A stretch of DNA of 64,000 nt from Elymus sibiricus. Its lineage: Eukaryota; Streptophyta; Magnoliopsida; Poales; Poaceae. Every line of letters starts with the position of its first letter. The first letter of the stretch is position 1. Positions 46,000 to 57,668 of this stretch are shown here, one piece after another. The notes under the pieces are model-generated. The model ran no database searches. It was not told where the DNA came from and saw nothing but the letters and a program-made list of their open reading frames with translations. The position numbers and the translations under genes were made by a program. The stretch covers positions 395,579,886 to 395,643,885 of the forward strand of contig CM077666.1 of assembly GCA_039707655.1 (NCBI GenBank), in the 5' to 3' direction.

Positions 46000-46316
46000 A
46001 GCGGCCTTCAATGTGGCCAGGTTCACCTAAGGATTCGACGACCTTTAGCGAGGAGCCAGAGTGTTCGCGGGCTAGAAGAGTAACCCAGTCAGATCCCTGT
46101 GGATTGGAGCCGCACCAAGACCATGCTGCCTTAGATAGAGCTTTTCCGCTGCCATCACCCTTGTAAAACATTTCATGTAAGACTTATATATCCATTAATA
46201 GAAATGTCTGTGCTCATGATACTTGTTGTAAAAGCGCATGCCAGAGTGATTTCCTGGGCTGGTATGTGCGGCGACCGTCTGGATACAGTGGTCATCAGGC
46301 GGGGCACCACAACGGA

Positions 46317-46329
46317 TGGTATCAGAGCC
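46317..46329 (+). other. Primer-binding site of element B
   Basis: TGGTATCAGAGCC followed by AGGCTGACTGTAGG, the same block as in C and A. Confidence 0.93.
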
Positions 46330-49220
46330 AGGCTGACTGTAGGTTACGCTAGCCAGACTACATTACCTCTTGATCAGTAGAAAGCCCCGATGGATTTCAG
46401 CCATCTTTGCCAAACCAGCATGGCTACTATTGATCATAAGGTAACCCCATAGGTTTTTGGATCCATCAAACCCCAACTCTCGTGGCCTTTGCCTCCGGTG
46501 GGAAATGTCCGCACCAGGCAACGACCCGTGAGCCCTGAACCCCTAGGTAAACCAGATATCCCCACCTTGCTTGCTAACCATGGCATCTCTCTTCTCAAAT
46601 CTAGTTTCCTTTGGGAAATGCCTATAAATTCCATCTCTTCCCAATGACCCTAGGATCGTTGACTAAGCCACTTGGCTATGGTCGTGCATCGAGTTTGATG
46701 TTCCCTAAGGAAGTAGTAGGAGCTCGACACCAACTGCTACCAGGAGCATTGTGTGGTTTTGCTTCTAAGTCCTTAGAGGTGCATTGAGTGCGCTATATTA
46801 GTTATACTAGTGAATCTTCAGCCACATGTGTAAGGTCCGCAAAAATTTGAGCTTTATTTGCTTTTTGGTTTTTCGCGGTTTTGCTTCTTTTCTCGACTCC
46901 GTTCTCTCGCTTCGACTGGATCCATCCGCAAGTGCCGTCAGGAAGACCAACATACAACTTGGATAATACCCAATAATCCAAATTCAGTAAGAGTTAAGCC
47001 GAGCCAACTGCCCGATATTCAGAACAGTATCACTAGATCTATCAAGAATGAAGAATGGGTCAGAAGCAGAATTTGCAGGCAATGGATAAGGCCAGAATAT
47101 ACCTGAGAAGGAGTCTACTTCAGAATTGATCACACCAAAGGAACAACGAGATGAGCTATCAGGAATAGACACCAGTAAGAACAAATTATTCCATCCTCGA
47201 TATAAGGATTATTTTAGTCAGTGGGGTGAACCTTGAGTCTTTTCTCAATGGACTCAAGAATCATTTATTATCCACAGAAGACATATTGCAAGAATGTGAA
47301 TGTGTCGAGAGCAACCATAAAATTCGGGTATGTTGATACAAGCTTCAACTCATACTTTGGAATTCACCAGTGTATATACAAATTTCCGGGCACTGTGAAC
47401 AAGGTTTGCGAGAAATATGGATAAGCTCATGGCTGCCTAGAATCAATGAGAATTTCAAGTTCAGTTAAACCGAATGGAATTATCTGCCCACTGTTTACTC
47501 CTGGTAACACTTGGTTTGAATGCAAAGGGTATTCCGGATTAATTAGCAACCTGAAGTCTGCATCAGTTATGCAACCTTTATAACAACAATGATCAGACCA
47601 GCAGAAGGACTAGCGGTGGGCATGACCAATCGAATATATCCAGTCAAGGTGTGGCCTACACCAAGTTTTGACGCCGCTATGGGTAAATTTTGGGTACCCC
47701 GGAAGGAAGCCAGAACTGGCCACAGGACCGACTACATATCACAGTAAAAGGGCTTCTGGTATAAGCAACCTAGCCTTCCTCCACAAGCAATCGGAAGGAG
47801 CTTACAACGCAAGACTCCCCAATCGTCCTCGTTACGCCACTAGGGGAAAATATTCTGGGATACAGCACTCCCATCTTCCTAGGCCTGCTATCGCGGAAAG
47901 CTTCCAACATAAGGTACCTAACCTTCCTCAGTAAGCAACCTGAGGGGAAGCTTCTGAGGTATGATACCCAGCCTTCTTCGGCATGCTACCTTGACAGAAG
48001 CTTCAACCTTCTTCAACACGTAAATGTGCCCACAACAATCTTGTCAGAAGCACGAACTAGTCCGGACAAACATCCGCCTCAGAACTCAGTGGTTATGAAA
48101 GGATTTGTCCTACCCCTACATATGTTGTGAGCATGCAGTCCAGTGGATCAGTTCATGCGAGCCACTCGTACACGGGAATGACAGTGTTCAGAGAAACATC
48201 GGCCCCATAGTTCAAAGAAGGATATGAGCACAGCCACCCCTACGAGATATGCAAGAGTATGACATACGTGTTGGCAGGTCATGGCAGGTCCATCAAAGGA
48301 ATCCTCAAGAGCAAAGAAGTTGTGGACACACAGTCTCCGTGACGATCACTAAAAGTAAAGCTTCATAGACAAGGTGATATTGCCAATCCTTGTCAGACTC
48401 TTGCATATACGGCCACAACAATGCAGCCAACATTAATACGGGCCATCAACCAAGATAAGAGGTTGTGCTCCAGAAAATACACCGGATGCTAGCCATACTA
48501 TGTTCAACTCAGTGGTCTTAACAAGGACTGCAAAGGATACGTATGGCAAAGCCACCTCAGTAATTGACAAAGTTTGACAGTCTGAATTCACATGGCGATA
48601 AGACATTCAGATAGAATAGCTAAAAGCACATACATGTAAGCATCGACAGGTTGTGGATTCCATGAGGTCATTGGAATAAGAGATTACCGTCTATGATTAC
48701 TTTGTGATCGTGCCGACACTTCGGTTAGGGATCCCCTAAGGACAAAGCCCGAATGCATATGGCAGAAGAAAGCACCCGTATAGAACCCACAGCCAGACTA
48801 AGGATTGATCCTGAGCAAGACACGGGGACAATTGTCCACAGATACTCAGGAAGAATAGTGGATGTAAGCATGCAATGCCATGCACCAAGAAGGATGTCAT
48901 GCCCATGAGAATCAGTGTACGAAGTATCGCAATAAAACCCGAAGCAGCTAGCTCCAAGCCTTGAAAATGAGCTATTCTGTTGATACTACTCGCTACCAAC
49001 CAACCTCAGGCTACAAACTACCAGGAGAGAAGGTTTGCCTGCCAGGAAAGAGAAGGATTCAATGTAGCTGTGTGGAAAGACAACACCTGAGCCGTCAGAA
49101 GAGGCAGTTAAAAGGCCAGTAAACCAATGAAGACAAGACAATTGATGGATCCAAGTCACACACAGGTATGTTCCCCTTAGCCGGGAGGTAAGCCCGGAAA
49201 TCTCAAGGACAAGATTTTCT
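46330..49220 (+). other. Non-coding inner domain of element B
   Basis: About 2.9 kb with no open frame above about 90 codons and no recognisable retrotransposon domain in any frame. A degenerate tandem tract with spacing near 50 bp is at 47755-48010. In a LARD this part is thought to be packaged RNA with structural roles; here that is inference. Confidence 0.8.
47755..48010 (+). repeat. Degenerate ~50 bp repeats with small hairpins in element B core
   Basis: CCTTCC-type blocks recur at about 47774, 47875, 47922 and 47972, with a weaker one near 47826, so the spacing is about 47-51 bp. Several pair with a following GGAAGG-type block: CCTTCC 47774-47779 with GGAAGG 47793-47798 is perfect, the others are imperfect. 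Two units share a loop containing AAGCAA. Confidence 0.55.
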
Positions 49221-49221
49221 T

Positions 49222-49232
49222 AAGGGGGGTAG
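49222..49232 (+). other. Polypurine tract of element B
   Basis: AAGGGGGGTAG(G) shortly before the 3' LTR, the same as in A and C. The sequence just upstream (CAAGGACAAGATTTTCTT) also resembles the end of the A gag-pol region. Confidence 0.9.
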
Positions 49233-49235
49233 GTT

Positions 49236-52200
49236 TGTAACACCCTGGTTTTCGCTCCTTGTTTTTTTTCCTTCGCGGGATTGGACTCCCGTTTTCTTTT
49301 CGGTGTTATTGGATTTTCTCTTGCTCTTGGATATATGAAGATGGTCATTTAGTCTTGCCTTTTCTATCAGACCAAAGATTCTCTTCAACCCAACTTGGCC
49401 ACCCAAACTATATTCTCAGGATTCTGCCGCTGAAACCCTAATTCTAGCAGTTACAAAGGAACCCCAATTTTCTTTGATCTGTTGCCTCCCAAACTTTTCC
49501 CAGTGATCATTCCATATTTATTAACCCTGGATATGTAAAAATATTGCCAAGTCATTTGCAATATTTTTCATTTAAAATTAATTCCTTTTTCTGCTGTTTA
49601 AAGGAATTAAATCCAGGAAAATATCTATCCATCTCCAAAGTTCATGAAAACTTGTGGAGATATTCTTTGTGATCATATTGAGCTCCCATAAAAATATTGG
49701 CAATAATTAAATAAGGGAAAGTGCATTTTCCTATTTAAAGCCAATATTGCACTTTGGGCACTTTCCAAAGGAACTACCATTTTGGTAGCCAGGAAAAATC
49801 CCAAATAATTTGTGGAGCTTCTCCTATCTATATCTTCACCATTTCCATCAAGATCCCAAGTTCCATAGTTCAAAGTTTGAGAGCATCATCCAATTCTAGT
49901 TTCTGGACCTATTTTAAGGTTGTGAAGCAACTATATTTTATATTGCTTCAAAAATCTTGAAATTAATCCAGGACCTCACATTCTCTATATGATGTGATCA
50001 TGCAAAAATTCACATCATTTTATCCAGCCAATTTCTACCAAAAATTCCATCTAGTTTCTGTTCAGATTCAAGCTCTGTGAAGGAAGTACCATGTAGAAAC
50101 ATCCAAATGAGCTGAAATTTTTCCAGCTATCTCTCATGACCAAATAATAACGCTATACAAAAGTTCAGCTCATTTCATCAAGCCATGTGAGCACATCTTC
50201 CAAGTTTGGATTATGGACCAAAAATTGCATTGCAAAGGAAGTATATGCAAATGAGGTCCAAGTGGCTTCAAATTTGGCAAGCATCTAGTCCTTCCTACCA
50301 CAGTTCAATATGACAAAGATTCAGCCCCTCTCCTTTATTTGTTTTTCCAGAAAATTCCTCCCAAGTTTCTGATCATAAACATTTTCAGGTCAAATTTTTC
50401 CCCCTCTCAGCCTTCAAGTGGATTCTAGCCACCCCTAGCATCTATTTGACCTCTGAGTCACGCATGAGACAAAGTTTTGGGTCAAGGCGTGTGCCAGAGA
50501 GCGTTTTGGCGTGGTGACCACGCGGACGGCAAGCAGAAGCGTGCGCTCTGCACTCGGTCTGCTTCACGCAGTCGCCTCCGGCCGACCCCCGCTTGTCCGA
50601 GCGTGTCAAACGGCTCCACGGCGTCCACCTGCCCCTCCCTAGACCCTTCTCCCCTCCAGCTTCTTCCTCCCCACGCCACGGCAGCGCCGCCATGGCCACT
50701 GTACGCCCGTGACCGTCGTCGTTTTCCCTCTCCCGTTGGCTTTTTCCTCCTGAGCCGTCGCATCTCGTCTGGTCGGCAGCACCGCGACACCAGCAAGACT
50801 CCAGCCACGTTGCTCAGAGGCTATAGACGCCGGCCATCTCACCGGAGTGGCCGTGCTTATCCAGTGGCCTCGCCGGGCTATAAACAGCCACGGCCGAGCC
50901 CTCCCCGAGCATCCCCAACCCCCTCAGCCTCCCCCCTCTCCCTCTGGTTCCCTCCCTCAGCCTCGCCCGGCCGACCCCCTCGCCGGAACCCTCCCATGGC
51001 CGAAGCTCTGCCGCCGGCCTTCTAATCAAATTCGGGCACCACAGCCATCCCCGACTCCGTCCAAGATCACCACCGAGCTCGCCATGCCCCAGGTACCCTT
51101 CCCACCCCCTCGCCCAGCCTCAATGCCCACCGGAGCTTTGCCGGCCACCGGGGCAGCCGCTCTCTGCCTCCCCTCGCCGCCGCATCTCCAGCCTCTCCTG
51201 CCGCCCGTGCGACCCACTCCTGGGTGTGGTGCTCGCCGACGCACCCGTCTGCGGCCTCGCCCGCCTCAGCAGCTCGCCGAAGCCCCACCATTGCTTGAGC
51301 CCGCCGCCTACTGCCTCCTCCCATCGCCGCACTTCCAGCCAACCCTGCCGTCCCCGCTACCCACCATCGGATGCGGCGCTCTTCCCCGAGCTCGCCGGTA
51401 CCTGGAACGCCGGAGATGCTGGCCAGAGTCGCCGGGGCTCGCCGTCGGGGTCGCCGGCCTCGCCTGTGCCTCTGTTCTTCGGGAAAAGACAGAGGAGGAG
51501 GAGGAAGAAGGAGAGGGAGGAGAGATAAGATGGTGCGGGCCCCACCTGTCATCGGCTAAAGCTAGGCCCCGCCCCGCCACGTCGGATTAAGTGGAGGCGG
51601 TTTTTCAGAGAATGCACTTTCCTGTTTTGAAAGCGTACTCTAGCACAGTTCTCGGCCAGAATACGTTTTCTCTGCAGAGAAGGCATAATTTTCTGGAATG
51701 CACTTTCAGTTTTCAGCCACCGGCCGAAACCTCTATTTAGCGGACGTTCATCAGTTAGGCGCAAAAATGAACATATTTTCGTCTGTTTTCTGCCTAACAA
51801 ACGAACGGCCCTAACTTCACGACCGTAACTCCGATTCAGGTGAATCCAAAGCCCACTGCTTCAGTTCGTCAAGCCCGTTCCGATGATGTCACTTTCACCA
51901 TATTGACACTTTCTGAAAATGCCCATTTTTCCCCTGCCCTATATTCAGCCCCTCTGAGAGGGAATCCTTTCCGGTGAATTTTCCGTGAGGTGCTCGCACT
52001 TCTCTCCGGTGAATCCGTCGACCCCCAGGCAAGCCGACCATCTGATATATGCCCTAAAGCATTGCTCTATGTTATTCTTGCGTGTTTAATTAATGATTAA
52101 GCCGGTGTTAGAAATAATTAAACTCCTACTAGTTTGAATTTGCTATTTACATTACCTGCTAATGCTCATCATGTTATCGCACTAGTGACTCGTTGTAATG

Positions 52201-53603
52201 CATATGGAGATAGGTTGTTATGTTTTCATAGTGATTACAACATGCATTACCATTGTTATTGCAATGAGTAAGAATATGATATAATGACAACAACCTCCTT
52301 CATCGGCTAGATCGAGTCATAGTGCCACCGAACCGATCTCGTCAGTGCAGCCACATTTGCCGGTATGGGACGGCCTTGACTTGGTCTAACGATGTGGTCT
52401 CTTATCGGTACCACCAAAGAGGGGAGGTTATGCGCGTGTGCTACCCTGGCCCGGTAGGCGGCGATAACCTTGTGAGCCCAAGTTGAGTTATTTGCCGGCG
52501 TCCCCGTTTGGGACAGTTTAGTTGGCCACGACGGTGGCAGGTGTCTTGGGGTGACACAGGGGCCACCCAGGGCATGACTCCAGGGGGGAATGATTGTCGG
52601 TCGTATGATGGAAGAGTCACGGGTTAGGTAAGTTTTGTTGGAGCAGCACCGGTCCACCCAGAAGGGAAGTGTACCGAGGTACGGGACAAGGAGCTCCATG
52701 GTGTGGGTAAAGTGCACAACCTCTGCAGAGTGTAAATCTATTCGAATAACCGCGTCCTCGGTCATGGGACATAGTCTGTACTAGGTCACACTATTTGTTC
52801 TGTGTCGAGTCTGGAGGAACAAACCATATGATGTTAATAATGAACCAGAGAAAGGTATGATTTGTCAGATTTATAGTGCAGATGCAGGGACATCGGATGA
52901 TGTCAGGTATATGGGATGTTAGCCATGCGATGGCTATGTGATGAGTGGTCGGATGACCGCATGTCTTGGATTTGATTTGGATCGGGTTTGAATTGGATCC
53001 TAGGATTATTCGGAGTATGGATTAATTACTTGATATGCTATATCTTCGTCGTACTACAGTTGCATTGATAGTTAACATGCTAGATAATTCCTGTTATGAG
53101 ATGATATTGCTAAATAATTCTGCTATGACATGATGAATAATACTGCTATATGTTTAATCTTGCTAGATAATCCTGTTATAACATGATAGTTAATACTGCT
53201 AAGATAACAAGTGCATGCTTGAATGCCATGGATTGCATTGCTTGGTGTATATGTTGGTTTGGTTTGCTTGCGAGTACATTCAAAAGTACTCAGCGGCCTT
53301 TAATGTGGCCAGGTTCACCTAAGGATTCGACGACCTTTAGTGAGGAGCCGGAGTGTTCGCGGGCTAGAAGAGTAACCCAGTCAGATCCCTATGGATTGGA
53401 TCCGCACCAAGACCATGCTGCCTTAGATAGAGCTTTTCCGCCGCCATCACCCTTGTAAAACATTTCATGTAAGACTTATATATCCATTAATAGAAATGTT
53501 TGTGTTCATGATACTTGTTGTAAAAGCGCATGCCAGAGTGATTTCCTAGGCTGGTATGTGTGGCGACCGTCTGGATACAGTGGTAATCAGGCGGGGCGCC
53601 ACA
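49236..53603 (+). repeat. 3' LTR of element B
   Basis: 4368 bp, TGTAACACCCTGG...GCCACA. It is the uninterrupted copy and shows the pre-insertion site of element C near 50576. It is followed by the CTCAA duplication at 53604-53608. Confidence 0.93.
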
Positions 53604-53729
53604 CTCAACCCTGTGTAATATTATGTATGTACTGGATATCTATATCAAGGGAGTCCACCAGTTGTGCTGATCTTGGGGCTGGTGTGACTCAGGGCTATTC
53701 TTTGATTTATTTCGGAAACAGGCCCGACA
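53604..53729 (+). repeat. 5' LTR of element A, last part
   Basis: Starts with the second CTCAA and ends CCCGACA at 53729, directly before a primer-binding site. It completes the LTR interrupted at 29746. Confidence 0.85.
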
Positions 53730-53734
53730 AACCT

Positions 53735-53747
53735 TGGTATCAGAGCC
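53735..53747 (+). other. Primer-binding site of element A
   Basis: TGGTATCAGAGCC followed by AGGCTGACTGTAGG; 5 bp after the LTR end. Confidence 0.92.
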
Positions 53748-53897
53748 AGGCTGACTGTAGGAAGCCCTAGGCACGATCGCTAGTAATAGAGTCAGTCCTA
53801 ACATTTTTAGCATGCATCTCATGCATTGTAACAAATTTTCCTTGGTCATCATATACTTATGAAATGACTATTTGGATTTTTTTGTCTACTGCTGTAG

Positions 53898-54695
53898 ATG
53901 TCTGGCGGCAGCTGTCCAGCCCAGATTTTCACCAACGAGCCTGCGGGATTTTCCCGTCTTCTCGTCTACATCGCTAGAGTTGCGATGGGATCCCTGAGTC
54001 GTCCGGAGTACACTGTTTATCCTGACAGGATCTCAGACACCCTGACTATGTACCAGGCCTCGGTATAAATTCGGGGTGGAAATGCCATGCCACACCGCAA
54101 CTATCACTTTGTGGGGAGAGTCATGCCTACTGAGAGGCACGCTGTCCAGATGGCTGCCCGTGAGGCCATCGCTCGTCTTAGGTACATCCTTCCAGTCATG
54201 CAGACACGTCCCTATCACTATCTACCATGCCATGTTCGATACACTAGTCACCATGCTTTCGCTTGCACCGCGGAAGATAGGGACGAGGCTATTGAGCCCC
54301 TTCTTCAGTACATCATGGCTCTAGAGTCAGTCTTCACCGCACTGGTGGACAACTATCTTGCTGCACAGATGGACTTAGCTCGTGCGAGGACTCCTTGCAG
54401 GAGTGAGTTCCGTACTCCGTCACCACGCGCTCCTCGCATTTCGACTCCACCATATGATCCTCCTACTCATTCCGCGATTCGACGCTCATCTCTGAGCGTT
54501 GAGTCTAGTCGCTTGGCTGCTCCCATTTCGGTTAGGACCTCACCGCCTACGAGTACAGTGCCACCATGAGCAGACATGACTCCGATAGCTGCCCAACTGG
54601 AGACCATACCCGAGGAGGAGGAGGAGGTCGAGTCTTCAGCACCTCGTCTGGGACTTACCCTCAGCAGGGCCTACGATGTTCCAGACACTCCGTGA
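53898..54695 (+). pseudogene. ORF0 of element A, extra ORF upstream of gag
   Basis: A single frame of about 265 codons from ATG 53898 to TGA 54693-54695, with in-frame stops at 54066-54068 and 54567-54569. The core resembles ORF0 of C and D: TMYQASV, NYHFVGRVM, ERHAVQMAAREAIARLR and MQTRPYHYLPC at about 54045-54230. The middle is Ser/Pro/Arg-rich, and an acidic EEEEEV run comes near the end. It lacks a clear RRRVSF motif. Same place between primer-binding site and gag. Function unknown; similarity to an RNA-binding fold is inference. Confidence 0.65.
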
Positions 54696-55039
54696 TAGTA
54701 GACTCAGCATCAGCACCACAGTCGCCTTTTATGAGAGTGTAGCTGTAAAATATTTTCTGTTTCTTTTCCTTTTTGTAAGATGGCGAGCAGTAGTCTTGGA
54801 CCGTAGCATGCTAAGTGGACGTCGTAGTGCACTAGCCTAAATAAGCGGTTATTTAAGCGTCACGACTACGATGAGCATATTGTATAATTACATCATGCTT
54901 GTATAATTAAATCATGCATGTATAATTAAATCTTACATGTATAATTAAATCTGCATGTATAATATAACCTGCTATTTTTATGCACTTTCATTTTGGGGGA
55001 AAATTATTCTCAGTCTCTTAAAATTTATTTCTTTCCGTT

Positions 55040-56980
55040 ATGATTTCTTTTCTCATCGATGTTACACAAATACCCCAGAAAGAAAATGCACATCCCTGGA
55101 CTCGTTCCATGCCCAGTCCACCAAAGGACAACTTTGCATGGATGGGAAATAATTTCACACCAGGACAGACAAGTTAGCAGAGCAATGATTCACCATTCTC
55201 ACAAGTATGCCATCTGTATGAATAAAGCCAGCAGCAACACCAGGAAATGATGCAGCATTTAATAAATTGGGATAATTGTATTTATACCCTTAGTTGTGTC
55301 CCCCTCGACTGATTTGCCCCTAGTTTTGAAAAACCCGTGGTTCTGTCCAACCCACTTTGTCATCTTGTGCTTTTGCCCTTTAACTTTTTGACCGTCACTT
55401 TGAAAACTTCATAACTAATTCATACTAAATCAGAAAAATGCAAATAAGATACCAAAATGTTCAGAAGAACATCACCTGTATGTCAATGTCACTTGCATTC
55501 ATGACAAAAGTGTTGGTAAGTGCCCATCTGAGTTTTACCTCTTATCATACCACCATGAACAATAAAATCTTAAAAAGTTCAAAAAATTCAAAAATAAATT
55601 TGGTGGCAAAGAATGACAAATGTTTTAAGCGCTTGCCAAGTTTCATCAGGGAATGACATTTGTGGAAGTCATGGCAAAAAAAACAATCAACACTCCAAAA
55701 TAGATTGTTTTTTTGCCACGAATTCCACGAATGTCATTACCTCATGAAACTTGGCAAGCACTTAAAACATTTGTCATTCTTTGCCACCAAATTTATTTTT
55801 GAATTTTTTGAACTTTTTAAGATTATACTGTTCATGGTGGTATGATAAGAGGTAAAACTCGGATGGGCACTTACCAACACTTTTGTCATGAATGCAAGTG
55901 ACATTGACATACAGGTGATGTTCTTCTGAACATTTTGGTATCTTATTTGCATTTTTCTGATTTAGTATGAATTAGTTATGATGTTTTCAAAGTGACGGTC
56001 AAAAAGTCAAAGGGCAAAAGCACAAGATGACAAAGTGGGTTGGACAGAACCACGGGTTTTTCAAAACTAGGGGCAAATTAGTCAAGGGGGACACAACTAA
56101 GGGTATAAATACGATTATCCCTAATAAATATGGGGAATCACTAAGGACAGCATCAGCCCAGATCAAAATTATCTGAGCTCCAGAGGACCAATCCATCTGT
56201 CTTTTCTCACACAGACAAACATCTGGAAGCAGATGATTGGCTACGTGATATTGAGAGAAAATTGGTCATAGCTCAGTGTACGGACCAGGAAAAAGTGCTA
56301 TATGCTCCGCACTATTTTTCTGGGACAGCAGCATCATGGTGGGAAAATATATGCCATGCGCATCCCAATAGGGTAGATATGACATGGGAACAATTCTAGG
56401 AAAGTTTCTGGGGAGCACATATCCCCAACAGTATTATGAAATTGAAGAAAAGGGAATTTGAGGATCTCAAGCAGTGGGGCACCATGGTAACTCAGTACCT
56501 AGACCAGTTTACTCAGTTAGCCCGGTACGCCAATGATGAATATATGACAGAGAGTAAAAAGATGGAGAAATTTCTTGATGGACTTGTTCCATCTTTAAAG
56601 TGCCAACTGGTGGTTCATACTTTTCCGGACTTCAAGACACTGATAGACAAGGCTATTATTCTAGAAAATGAGCACCGCAACATGAATGAGATTCGCAAGC
56701 GCCGTATGAACCAATCAGTACCAGTTCGCAACAACATGCCCGGCAATGAATTTCAGAGGCCTGTGGCACCTCGACCAGCAACTCCAACACCACGACTGTA
56801 GCAAAACTGCAGCACTTTCAATAACAGAGCCAAAGAAGCAATATTCCGTCTAGGTGTCACCTGTTTCGCCTGTGGAGCAGAAGGGCATTATGATAGGCAA
56901 TGCCCAAAGCAGGGGAATAATCCCCCCAAGCCCAACAACAATGGCCGCGGTACTAATGCAGCTCCGCGATACAACAACTT
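55040..56980 (+). pseudogene. Element A gag, interrupted by a MITE
   Basis: The proposed start is ATG 55040. The N-terminal frame runs to the insertion at 55268 with two in-frame stops (TAG near 55169, TAA near 55222). It resumes at 56131 with SELQRTNPSVFSH, LEADDWLRDIERKL and SGTAASWWEN, which match gag of C and D. The frame on the two sides agrees once the MITE plus one 9 bp duplication (862 nt) is discounted. Further stops are at 56396-56398 and 56799-56801. The knuckle CFACGAEGHYDRQC is near 56865-56905. Confidence 0.82.
55260..56130. mobile_element. Foldback Mutator-type MITE, 853 bp, with 9 bp target duplication
   Basis: The element spans 55269-56121. The left arm 55269-55688 and right arm 55703-56121 are near-perfect inverted complements of about 420 bp, around a 14-base loop (55689-55702). 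Ends read GGGATAAT...ATTATCCC. The flanks are TAATAAATT (55260-55268) and TAATAAATA (56122-56130), a 9 bp duplication with one mismatch; this length is typical of Mutator-like elements. It encodes no transposase. Open frames on its two strands mirror each other and are not genes. Confidence 0.88.
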
Positions 56981-57014
56981 CAACAACAATCACAAAAAGG
57001 GGCAGGTTAACCAC

Positions 57015-57668
57015 GTGACATTTGAAGAAGCACAGAATGCACCGGACATCGCATTTGGTACGTTCCCTGTCAACACAATTAATGCTACAGTTTTATTCAA
57101 TTCTGGAGCTTCCCATTCATGCGTCTCTAAAAGATTTGCCTCGAAGCATCAATTTCCTTTTTTGCCTTTAAAAAATTCAATGGTTATTCAGTCCCCGGGA
57201 TCAAAGCAAAGCACCCAATGGTACTGCCAGGATGTGAACATTGAAATAAAAGGGATGAAGTTTCTAGCAAACCTTATTGTACTGGAAGCAGTTGATTTGG
57301 ATGTTATTCTGGGAATGGACTGGTTGACCATAAATAAAGGTTTTATAGACTGCTACAATCGAACAATGACTCTCACCAATTGTCATAGGAAGACAGTGAA
57401 GTTTGGTACAAGGGGAATTTCTAAGTTACAAGGAAAGCTAAATCAAGTGGATGCGACATAATTAAGCAAGGTTCCTGTGGTATGCGAATATCCTGATGTA
57501 TTTCCTGAGGAGTTACCAGGCATGCCACCGGATCGTGAAATTGAATTTCTTATTGAACTAGCACCTAGAACGGCACCCATTTACAAGAAGCCTTATCGAA
57601 TGGCTCCGACAGAATTGGTTGAGCTGAAGAAACAAATTAAGGAATTATTGGAAAAAGGATATGTCTGA
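57015..57668 (+). pseudogene. Element A protease and start of reverse transcriptase
   Basis: Same frame as gag. Protease: the active-site stretch is FNSGASHS, with Asn (codon 57099-57101) where retropepsins have the catalytic Asp, so the protease is inactive. ILGMDWLT is near 57309. Stop TAA 57459-57461. The RT-proximal [16 protein letters not shown] block follows, and TGA at 57666-57668. Confidence 0.9.

Larger units (their letters stand above)
43282..46311 (+). repeat. 5' LTR of element B, second part
   Basis: Starts with the second CTCCG (43282-43286), then continues the B LTR and ends CCACA at 46311. It holds a GC-rich stretch (43290-44290) with TATAAATAG at 43585-43593, the twin palindromes at 45429-45457 and the GAGTAC/GTACTC repeat at 45980-45999. 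Long Pro/Ala/Arg-rich open frames in the GC-rich part are composition artefacts. Confidence 0.92.
29747..53603 (+). mobile_element. Element B: large non-autonomous LTR element (LARD, Sukkula-like)
   Basis: LTR 5' parts 29747-31091 plus 43287-46311 (4370 bp together), inner part 46312-49235 (2924 bp), 3' LTR 49236-53603 (4368 bp). Target duplication CTCAA on both sides. The inner part has a proper primer-binding site and purine tract but no gag, protease, RT or integrase on either strand. LTRs of about 4.4 kb and a non-coding core near 3 kb are the design of LARDs; Sukkula of barley is the family I am reminded of. Enzymes must come from another element, and the shared signals point to the A/C/D type. 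Element C is nested in its 5' LTR. Confidence 0.9.

Noticed and set aside
55438..55952. Mirror open frames of about 71 codons on both strands
   Set aside because: They are the two arms of the foldback MITE read on opposite strands.
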